38,061 nt of DNA from a virus. Location of the stretch: positions 1 through 38,061 of IMG/VR virus record IMGVR_UViG_3300042291_000809; one strand, given 5' to 3'. A program made the translations under genes and the position numbers. The notes below the pieces were generated by a model. The model was not told where the DNA came from, made no database searches, and saw nothing but the letters and a program-made list of their open reading frames with translations. Positions 1 to 6,654 of the stretch are shown piece after piece; within the stretch, counting starts at the first letter, position 1, and each line of letters starts with the position of its first letter.

Positions 1-399
1 GGCGATGTAGTAGTTGGTGGTGATTTAGTAGTACAAGGTAATACTGTAACATTAAATACCGCAACATTAATAGTTGAAGATAAACTAATCACATTAGCAA
101 GTGGTTCAACTTCATCGGCAACCGCAGATGGTGGAGGTATTGAAATTGCTGGAGCAGGTGCAAACTTTATATACCAACACTCTACAACTGCATTTACTTC
201 ATCGGTAGCATTAATCGCACCGGCAGTAACATCTTCAATTAATTTGGGTACAGGGGCAGGTAGTTCTAAAAGAATAGCATTCCGAAATACAAACGGTAAT
301 TTGGATTTAGTTGCAACCGGTAGTATAAATGGGGATTTACTACAATGGGATGGTACTGATTTTATAATGAGTAACATAATAGATGGAGGTTCATTCTAA
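1..399 (+). CDS. C-terminal part of a phage fibre/structural protein (5' truncated)
   Basis: This open frame runs in from the left edge and stops at TAA 397-399, giving 132 residues. It opens with GDVVVGGDLVVQGNTVTLNT and continues into a segment on a 'known state, no visible noise' plan typical of phage fibre shafts: a short beta repeat (LVVQGNT), a stretch like EDKLITLASGS, then LLQWDGTDFIM. The same LVVQG...LLWDS arrangement recurs inside the 994-residue fibre protein at 6655, so I place it in the same fibre family. No catalytic or receptor-binding domain is visible in the part present, and the N-terminus is outside the window. It is followed directly by a strong terminator, so it ends a transcription unit. 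The structural role is inferred from family resemblance and neighbours. Confidence 0.7.
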   Translation, partial: GDVVVGGDLVVQGNTVTLNTATLIVEDKLITLASGSTSSATADGGGIEIAGAGANFIYQHSTTAFTSSVALIAPAVTSSINLGTGAGSSKRIAFRNTNGNLDLVATGSINGDLLQWDGTDFIMSNIIDGGSF

Positions 400-406
400 A
401 TATTAA

Positions 407-436
407 CCCCCCTCATTAAAAGGGGGGATTTTTTTT
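407..436 (+). terminator. Rho-independent terminator after the truncated fibre gene
   Basis: Six C (407-412), a 9-nt loop and six G (422-427) form a perfect GC stem, followed by A and eight T (429-436). It lies 8 nt after the stop codon at 399. This is the most GC-rich hairpin in the window. Confidence 0.9.
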
Positions 437-467
437 AAATTATTAATGAACAAACATATCAATCATA

Positions 468-1112
468 ATGGCTACTAATAACAACAAAACGATAATATTA
501 CATAGGAGGTCACAAACATCTGGCTCCAGACCAACCGAAGCTACATTACGTGTAGGTGAAATTGGTGTGAATATTTATGATGGTAAGGCATTTTTACATA
601 AATCCGGCTCTGTTGATACAATTGTAGATATTGTAGTAGCTGGTTCGGATACGGTAGGTTCAATTAACATATTAGGTACGGGTTCATTTGGTGAGTTAAC
701 CGTTACAAACGACATTAACGTTGGTAGTGATGTATTCGTAACGGGAGATATTGTTGGAAATGGTGATATTGATATTGCAGGGGCAGTATCCGCATCAATC
801 GTTTCCGCATCCGTATTTATTGGTAGTGGTGCTCAATTGACAGGAGTTACCGCATCAATGAGACCAGATGATTTTGATTTCAACTCTGACCCATTTGCAG
901 GAACAATTGGATACATACAAGCTAGTGGTTCTCTTTACAAAGTAGCAACTACTTCAACGGCAGTTGAATTTAGATATAACGATAACCCATTCGCAACTTT
1001 TCAAACAGGAAGTACATCACTTTATGGAATAGGAGATATACTTGCATTTAGTGGTTCGGTGGCAACAAGATTAGCAACTTTGGAATCGGGTTCAGATGCG
1101 GGCGAATTTTAA
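468..1112 (+). CDS. Short fibre-like structural protein with Mtd_N-like N-terminus
   Basis: A 214-residue protein. Residues about 8-50 follow the pattern I-x-x-H/K-R-R...L-R-V-G-E-I-G-V-N-x-Y-D-G-K-A-F-L-H-K, the N-terminal signature shared by many phage fibre and tropism-determinant proteins (Mtd_N-like). The rest is Ser/Gly/Thr/Ile-rich beta-repeat sequence. Compared with its 963-residue downstream relative it lacks the long SGSSQ array and any C-terminal chaperone, so it may be a short fibre, a collar/whisker piece or an adaptor. The neighbouring gene at 1204 starts with the same signature (VGEIAINTYDGKLFIKRSG), indicating paralogy. It lies between two terminators. I see neither TATTTATA nor a TAnnTTTG promoter upstream, so its own promoter is not identified. 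The exact role is unknown. Confidence 0.75.
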   Translation: MATNNNKTIILHRRSQTSGSRPTEATLRVGEIGVNIYDGKAFLHKSGSVDTIVDIVVAGSDTVGSINILGTGSFGELTVTNDINVGSDVFVTGDIVGNGDIDIAGAVSASIVSASVFIGSGAQLTGVTASMRPDDFDFNSDPFAGTIGYIQASGSLYKVATTSTAVEFRYNDNPFATFQTGSTSLYGIGDILAFSGSVATRLATLESGSDAGEF

Positions 1113-1134
1113 TTACGATTATTAAAAAAATACA

Positions 1135-1142
1135 TATTTATA
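1135..1142 (+). promoter_or_regulatory. Putative late promoter element TATTTATA
   Basis: TATTTATA lies 61 nt before the ATG at 1204. It touches the base of the hairpin at 1142-1169, so a transcript starting just downstream would begin inside the terminator stem. Confidence 0.5.
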
Positions 1143-1169
1143 AAGGTACTATATAGTACCTTTTTTTTT
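1142..1169 (+). terminator. Rho-independent terminator
   Basis: The perfect 8-bp stem AAAGGTAC / GTACCTTT (1142-1149 with 1156-1163) has the 6-nt loop TATATA. It runs into nine T (1161-1169). It lies 30 nt after the stop of the gene at 468. Confidence 0.85.
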
Positions 1170-1203
1170 GTTACATAACTCAAACTAAATATAGACCATA
1201 CAT

Positions 1204-4095
1204 ATGGCTCAAAGCATTATACTAAAGCGTTCATCGCTACCTGGGAAAGTACCCGATACCGGCTCTTTAAACGTTGGTGAAATAGCAATAAATACCTATG
1301 ATGGTAAATTATTCATCAAACGATCCGGCAATCTAGATTCGATACAAGGAATACTAGTAACAAACTCAACTACAACAGGTTCAATATCTTTAACCCAAAC
1401 GGGTTCATTTTCGGAATTAGTAGTAACGCAAGATGCCAATATTAGTAGAGATTTATATGTAACAAATGATATTATTGGTGCTGGAGATATTGACATTAGT
1501 GGAAATATTACCGGTAGTTCCGCATTATTAAGTGGAAGTTTAATATTAACTGGTTCTCAAACTATTACAAACGATTTGACTGTTTTAGGAACAGTTAATG
1601 CAAGACAATTCAATATATCGGTAATTTCTTCATCTGTCCTTTTTGAAAGTGGCAGTTCCAGATTTGGTAATACATCAGACGATACGCATGACTTTACAGG
1701 TTCAGTTAGTATTACGGGTTCATTCTTATTGAATGGTGCAGAAGTAGGTGGTGGAACAACAAGTGGTTCATTTACAGGCTCATTTACCGGAGATGGTAGT
1801 GGATTAAGAGGAGTAGTAAGTGATGATATACCAAGAGATGGTTGGGATTATAATGTAAATAGTTCGGCATCTATAAGTGATTTTAATGTAGAATCTGATA
1901 AATATTATATAGATTTTGAACAATCGCAATCAACTGCAGTAGGTACGCCTGTTGGTTTTAAAGGATTTTTAACAAATATATCAGGTAGTACACAAATATT
2001 ACCTACATTAGATGGTATTGATTTTGTAGTTGGAAATAATGTAGTAGCATCAATTGGTGTGGGTGGTATTATATCAACAGTAGCAGCGGGAACTGTAAGT
2101 GGTTCATCTCAATTAACATCATCATATGATAGTAGATATACTATAAGTGGCAGTATTAGTGCAGTCCCAACAGGTACAATAAGTGGTTCTTCACAATTAA
2201 CCGCATCAGTATTAGCAACAACAGGTTCTAATACATTTGTAGGAACACAAACATTGAGTGGTTCAATCATACCAGCAATCGATAATGCATATGATTTAGG
2301 TTCGGCAACTTATCAATGGAGAGATATATATGTTTCATCTGGTTCACTTTACATAGATGGTACAAAGGTATTAGGTTCAACGGGAAATGAATTACAAATT
2401 ACAACCGATGTAGGACAATCAATTAAGATTTTAGAAGCAGGAAGTGATAGTATTATTTTACAATCTGCAGATGGAGATATTCAACTAAAAACATCGGGTG
2501 GTGGTAATTTATTATTTGACCCAACAACTGGTTTAATCGATGTTAGAGGAACTTTACAAATACAAGATGGATATAAGGTAACATCTTCGGGAGGATTGGG
2601 GATTGTGTTTGGAAATAATATAGTAGTTAGTGGTTCATTAGAAAGTACAGGTAATATCAATGGTATAAATCTTACAACATTTAGTTCATCTATTGCATCT
2701 ATTTTTTTAAATCAAAATACTGCAACTTCATCTTACGAAACAAAAGGTAGTGGAATTGTTAGTGGTTCTTCACAAATAACTTTTAGTGGAATTAGTTCAT
2801 TACCTACATTAGTTTCGGGTTCATCACAAATAGCATATGTAGATATTAGTTCTATTCCATCGGGTATAGTAAGTGGTTCTTCACAGATATTAGCCGGAAG
2901 TGGTATAGTAAGTGGTTCATCTCAAGTAGACGTAACACAAACTCAAAAATATCCAACATTAGCAACAACCGGTTCTAATACATTTTTTGGAACTCAAACA
3001 TTTAGTGGTTCGGTTTATATTGCAAATGACTTAATTGTACAAGGTAGTTCATCAATTCAATACATATCGGCATCATCCGTATCAATTGGAACTAATATTG
3101 TTCAACTAAATACGGCAAATCCATCGGTAAGATATGCAGGATTAACTATAATAGATAGTGGTTCAGTAGGTGGTTCGGGTTCATTCTTATATGATTCGGT
3201 ACAAGATGAGTTTATATTTGTTCATAGAGGAAATGGTACAAACGTAACATCATCTCATTTTATTTTAGGACCAGAAACATACGATGATTTAGGAAACGAA
3301 ACTTATTTAACAACAAATAAATTACCAAAGGGAACTGGAAAAGAACATCTTAACGATTCAAATATTACCGATACTGGTACTTTGATTACATTGGGTTCAA
3401 ATACAGTTATAAACGGTACATTAGTTGCAACCGGAACAACATTAGTTTCATCTTCAGCACAAGTAGTTGGAATATTATCATCATTAAACACATATACGGG
3501 TTCAAATGATACAACCAATACTGCACAAAATACAAGATTGACAACAATAGAAAGTGTTACGGGAAGTTACGAAACAAAAGGTAGAAGTATTGTATCGGGT
3601 TCATCGCAAGTAGATGTAATGTCTACAACAAACATTGCACGATTGGCAACTACGGGTTCTAATCAATTTACCGGTTCACAATTTATTACTGGTAGTATAA
3701 CACTTACCGGTGATGGGGGTGCTGGAGGCCAACGTGTTACATTAAACAACACAGGTGCGGGACAAGTTCAATATGCATTAGTAAATGGTGGAACTTCCGG
3801 AACAGGTATATTTGGTATTAGAAATGGTTCAGCTGGTACGAATTTGATATTATTAAATTCAACAGGTACATTATACCCGGCAGCTAATGGTACACAAGAT
3901 TTAGGTTCAGCATCATTTCGTTGGGCAAATTTATATACAAACGATTTACACTTAAGTAATGAAGATAAAGTTGGTGGAAATGATGTAGATGGTACAACTG
4001 GAAATTGGACAATACAAGAAGGTGAAGAACATCTATATATCATCAATAATAAGACAGGAAAGAAATTTAAGTTTTCATTAGAAGAAATACAATAA
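1204..4095 (+). CDS. Large repetitive phage fibre protein (963 aa)
   Basis: The N-terminus has the Mtd_N-like signature (LNVGEIAINTYDGKLFIKRS, about residues 22-41). The body consists of Ser/Gly-rich modules. At least seven copies of [V/I]-S-G-S-S-Q are interleaved with ATTGSN-T/Q-F-x-G-x-Q modules (three copies) and YDLGSATYQWRDIY-type strands, a typical trimeric beta-fibre shaft pattern. The C-terminal 40 residues form a compact charged module (NWTIQEGEEHLYIINNKTGK). No S74 chaperone is present, unlike the fibres at 6655 and 9697. It begins the unit that continues into three lectin-like genes, the first only 1 nt downstream, which suggests a shaft plus tip proteins. Parts are shared almost verbatim with the 994-residue fibre, including a 29-nt exact match (2722-2750 and 9031-9059). 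That it is a fibre is well supported; its position on the virion is inferred. Confidence 0.8.
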   Translation: MAQSIILKRSSLPGKVPDTGSLNVGEIAINTYDGKLFIKRSGNLDSIQGILVTNSTTTGSISLTQTGSFSELVVTQDANISRDLYVTNDIIGAGDIDISGNITGSSALLSGSLILTGSQTITNDLTVLGTVNARQFNISVISSSVLFESGSSRFGNTSDDTHDFTGSVSITGSFLLNGAEVGGGTTSGSFTGSFTGDGSGLRGVVSDDIPRDGWDYNVNSSASISDFNVESDKYYIDFEQSQSTAVGTPVGFKGFLTNISGSTQILPTLDGIDFVVGNNVVASIGVGGIISTVAAGTVSGSSQLTSSYDSRYTISGSISAVPTGTISGSSQLTASVLATTGSNTFVGTQTLSGSIIPAIDNAYDLGSATYQWRDIYVSSGSLYIDGTKVLGSTGNELQITTDVGQSIKILEAGSDSIILQSADGDIQLKTSGGGNLLFDPTTGLIDVRGTLQIQDGYKVTSSGGLGIVFGNNIVVSGSLESTGNINGINLTTFSSSIASIFLNQNTATSSYETKGSGIVSGSSQITFSGISSLPTLVSGSSQIAYVDISSIPSGIVSGSSQILAGSGIVSGSSQVDVTQTQKYPTLATTGSNTFFGTQTFSGSVYIANDLIVQGSSSIQYISASSVSIGTNIVQLNTANPSVRYAGLTIIDSGSVGGSGSFLYDSVQDEFIFVHRGNGTNVTSSHFILGPETYDDLGNETYLTTNKLPKGTGKEHLNDSNITDTGTLITLGSNTVINGTLVATGTTLVSSSAQVVGILSSLNTYTGSNDTTNTAQNTRLTTIESVTGSYETKGRSIVSGSSQVDVMSTTNIARLATTGSNQFTGSQFITGSITLTGDGGAGGQRVTLNNTGAGQVQYALVNGGTSGTGIFGIRNGSAGTNLILLNSTGTLYPAANGTQDLGSASFRWANLYTNDLHLSNEDKVGGNDVDGTTGNWTIQEGEEHLYIINNKTGKKFKFSLEEIQ

Positions 4096-4096
4096 T

Positions 4097-4834
4097 ATGC
4101 CGATTATAATTGGGACAAATACATTAAGTTCGACAGATGTAAACGCATCGGGTGTATTTACAAGAGCAATTGTAGATGAAGGATTGGTTACATATTACGA
4201 TGCTGCAAATTTTTATTCATATCCTGGCTCTGGTACAGTTTGGTATAATATGGTTGGTAGTGGGAGCGATTTAGATTTATTAGGAAGTTTAACAACTGCA
4301 ACGGTTGGAGGTAGAACTGCAATGAATTTTAATGCTGATGGTAAATATGCGTATAAAGCAGGGGTATCGGCAACATTCGGAACAAAATCTGCAACATTTG
4401 AAGTTTGGTTATATCCCGGAGCATCCGAATTAACTGCCGGTGATAGAGGTACGGTAATAGTGGTAAATGGCAGTAATGGGCAATATATGAGTTGGAATAA
4501 AGATAATAGATACTTATCAACATATTGGTATTCACACCCAACCGAAGGATATCACGAAACAGTAGGTCCGTCTGCTAGAGGTGCATGGCATCATTGGTGT
4601 TCTGCTTGGGATTATCAAAGTGGTAGAGTATTTCAATATGTAAATGGAGTGAACTCCGGTAACGGAGCTTCACAAGGTGATGCAACTCCTGGACAAAATA
4701 TAAATATAGGAAGAGAAAGTGTGGACAGACAATTTAGTGGAGGCATCGCAGTTGTTAGAATTTATAATAGAGCTCTATCAGGTGATGAAGTATTTCAAAA
4801 TTTCACAGCAGAAAAAAGCAGATTTGGTATATAA
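4097..4834 (+). CDS. LamG-like (concanavalin A fold) receptor-binding protein
   Basis: A 245-residue protein with a short N-terminal piece (MPIIIGTNTLSSTDVNASGV) that resembles the starts of the next two genes, followed by a LamG/concanavalin A-like lectin domain, about residues 30-240. Diagnostic elements are the opening YYDAANFYSYPGSGTVWYN, the central strand TFEVWLYPG, the WHHWCSAWDYQSGRVFQYVNG strand pair, and the closing GGIAVVRIYNRALSGDEVFQN. These match the Laminin_G_3 layout often found at the tips of phage fibres and in carbohydrate-binding proteins. Its last base pair overlaps the start of the next gene (TAATG), so the two are probably translationally coupled. It likely binds surface glycans, but the ligand cannot be told from sequence. 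Confidence 0.75.
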   Translation: MPIIIGTNTLSSTDVNASGVFTRAIVDEGLVTYYDAANFYSYPGSGTVWYNMVGSGSDLDLLGSLTTATVGGRTAMNFNADGKYAYKAGVSATFGTKSATFEVWLYPGASELTAGDRGTVIVVNGSNGQYMSWNKDNRYLSTYWYSHPTEGYHETVGPSARGAWHHWCSAWDYQSGRVFQYVNGVNSGNGASQGDATPGQNINIGRESVDRQFSGGIAVVRIYNRALSGDEVFQNFTAEKSRFGI

Positions 4835-5589
4835 TGGCAATATATTTAGGAGATAAAACATTACAAAGTACAAACTTTAATTCTTCGGGAGAAACTCTAA
4901 ATAAGTTTCATCTTCCGGATGATACACTATTGTTAAATCTAAATGCAACAAATTATAATGGTGGAACTTGGTATGATTCGGCACAGGGAATACCATTTCC
5001 AGTTGTTAATACAGCGCCACCAAAAACATCTTTAAGTGGCATACCATGTGTGGATTTTAATGATTCTGGATATTTTGAATCTTCTGTACCTAATGCAAAT
5101 AAAGTTGATATGAGAGGTGCATATACTTTAATAATGATTTATTATCACGAAGGATTTGTAGAAAGAAGAACAATATTTGAAAAAGCAGGAACATCTTACG
5201 CATCATATCAACAAGAATTAGCATGTACAATGGAAGTTGCTAATACAATGAGTTGGTATAGGGGATACCCTGATTATGATTACGGCAATTCCAAATCATA
5301 CACAACAAGTGCATGGAATATGATTGCAATCAATGGAAATGTATCTACTAATACTGGATTTTATTATAACAACGGTGTTTGGACATCTGGATATACAAAT
5401 AGAGTTGATGCTAATTTAGTAAGAAGTGGTGCAATAAGAGTAGGTAGTGGATATTCAGGAACGGTACAGGCCGGTTATTTACATGCATGTATGGTTTATG
5501 GAACGGATTTGAGCACTGATAAAATTAATCAAGTATACAACTACTATTCAAACATTTTTGGATTATTAGGAGTAACATTATATAGATAA
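4834..5589 (+). CDS. LamG-like receptor-binding protein, second copy
   Basis: A 251-residue protein. The N-terminus MAIYLGDKTLQSTNFNSSG is clearly related to those of the genes on either side and probably docks onto a shared platform. The remainder is a diverged LamG-type jelly roll: LNLNATNYNGGTWYDSAQG near residue 34, IPCVDFNDSGYFES, RTIFEKAG, WNMIAINGNVSTNTGFYYNNG and a closing VYGTDLSTDKINQVYNYYS helix, which is the common end of such domains. Similarity to the preceding protein is structural rather than close, so this is an old duplication or a separately acquired tip. The start ATG shares its A with the preceding stop. Role inferred: glycan binding at the fibre tip. Confidence 0.7.
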   Translation: MAIYLGDKTLQSTNFNSSGETLNKFHLPDDTLLLNLNATNYNGGTWYDSAQGIPFPVVNTAPPKTSLSGIPCVDFNDSGYFESSVPNANKVDMRGAYTLIMIYYHEGFVERRTIFEKAGTSYASYQQELACTMEVANTMSWYRGYPDYDYGNSKSYTTSAWNMIAINGNVSTNTGFYYNNGVWTSGYTNRVDANLVRSGAIRVGSGYSGTVQAGYLHACMVYGTDLSTDKINQVYNYYSNIFGLLGVTLYR

Positions 5590-5590
5590 T

Positions 5591-6364
5591 ATGGCAATTT
5601 ATATACAAGATAGTACAATCGATTCAAAATCATTTGGTCCAACTGGAGTATCATCAAATCCATTTACATTGGATGGTTCTACTTCTGCAAAAGCCGCACC
5701 TTCTGCAAATTGGTTAAGAAATAAATGTGGAATAAATACAAATGGTATGTATTGGTTAAATCCGGGTGGTTTAGGTGCAAATCAATTTTATTGTGATTTT
5801 ACATTTGATAATCAGAGAGTGTGGGTTATGATTGTTGCCAATAGAATTAATACAAATGGATTAAGTGGATTAACATACGCATCAGCAACTGCGGCACAAA
5901 TCAATACTACCGGAACATATAATTCATCTTTGGGATTTAATTTATGGGTTGGTTTACCTTATTGGAAACATTTGGGTAATACCATTTGTCAATATGTATC
6001 AACTTCAAATGTAAGTATATCGGGAAGTCATACAAAAAGAGCAAGATGGAAATTTAATGGATTTACATCTACATATGCATTTATTCACCCAAGAGATATA
6101 ACAGTTAATGTTGGAGCAGATAATCCTGGTTGGTATACATATCATGCCGTAAATGCTTATAATTTAACAACATATGACAATGACCAGGATGTTTATGTTG
6201 CCAACTGTTCAACATCGTATAATAATCAACCTTGGTGGTATGGGGGGTGTTGGGATGGTAATTATTTTGCTGGTAGTGGGTATGCCGACGGTCCGTATTG
6301 GGCAGGTTCGGCCGGTGATTATCACAATTATGGAGCAGCATTTTTATCATTTACAGATTTATAA
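5591..6364 (+). CDS. Fibrinogen-like (FReD) receptor-binding protein
   Basis: A 257-residue protein. The N-terminal MAIYIQDSTIDSKSF matches the docking start of the two upstream genes, but the body is a fibrinogen-related domain. Residues about 46-80 read Cys46...GMYWLNPGG...QFYCDF (Cys68), the GVYxIxP-G...VYCDM signature. Residues about 195-250 contain TYDNDQD (the Ca-site pattern of FReDs), Cys206, PWWYGGCWDGNYF with Cys220 (GGWWYxxCxxxNLNG pattern) and YADGPYW. Cys46-Cys68 and Cys206-Cys220 correspond to the two conserved FReD disulfides. In animals and tachylectins this fold binds acetylated sugars in a Ca-dependent way; that this one does so is inference. An additional Cys lies near residue 134. 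It completes a three-gene tandem of different lectin folds. Confidence 0.75.
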   Translation: MAIYIQDSTIDSKSFGPTGVSSNPFTLDGSTSAKAAPSANWLRNKCGINTNGMYWLNPGGLGANQFYCDFTFDNQRVWVMIVANRINTNGLSGLTYASATAAQINTTGTYNSSLGFNLWVGLPYWKHLGNTICQYVSTSNVSISGSHTKRARWKFNGFTSTYAFIHPRDITVNVGADNPGWYTYHAVNAYNLTTYDNDQDVYVANCSTSYNNQPWWYGGCWDGNYFAGSGYADGPYWAGSAGDYHNYGAAFLSFTDL

Positions 6365-6368
6365 TATT

Positions 6369-6608
6369 ATGGAAATAAGATTAAAAGAAATGAAACTTAA
6401 AATAATTAAGTTAAACAACACACAATATAAAAGAGTTATTGAAGATTTTGATGGTAATGAAATGTGGAATGGTGGTGAACAATATTATATTTACGATGGT
6501 GTTGTTGTTATGCAAAATGAAAATCTATTAGAATTGGTAGAACAAATGAAAGGATTACCATTTTGGAATATTGTAGAAGTGGTAAACGAATTATATCCAA
6601 TAGAATAA
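6369..6608 (+). CDS. Small hypothetical protein in fibre locus (79 aa)
   Basis: I take the ATG at 6369, 4 nt after the fibrinogen-like gene. The frame is open further upstream, but that part only overlaps the previous gene in another frame. The product, MEIRLKEMKLKIIKLNNTQY..., is 79 residues, charged and without Cys. It ends in a likely helix (LLELVEQMKGLPFWNIVEVVNELYP). A second in-frame Met at residue 8 is an alternative start. I recognise no domain. A tail-fibre assembly helper would fit the position, but nothing in the sequence shows it. Confidence 0.5.
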   Translation: MEIRLKEMKLKIIKLNNTQYKRVIEDFDGNEMWNGGEQYYIYDGVVVMQNENLLELVEQMKGLPFWNIVEVVNELYPIE

Positions 6609-6627
6609 GAAAAAAGATATTTGATTA

Positions 6628-6635
6628 TATTTATA
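6628..6635 (+). promoter_or_regulatory. Putative late promoter element TATTTATA
   Basis: TATTTATA lies 19 nt before the ATG at 6655, in the 46-nt gap after the small gene at 6369. The spacing suggests a very short leader. Confidence 0.6.
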
Positions 6636-6654
6636 ACAAACATAACAGAATTAA

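Noticed and set aside
2095-3620. CRISPR-like array from the regularly recurring SGSSQ-coding sequence
   Set aside because: Spacing is irregular, units are in frame and part of a fibre reading frame, and copies vary at third codon positions. No cas genes are present.
6174-6368. Upstream extension of the 79-aa gene to 6174
   Set aside because: The added 65 residues overlap the fibrinogen-like gene in another frame and are Met/Ile/Gly-biased. The conserved-looking part starts at 6369.
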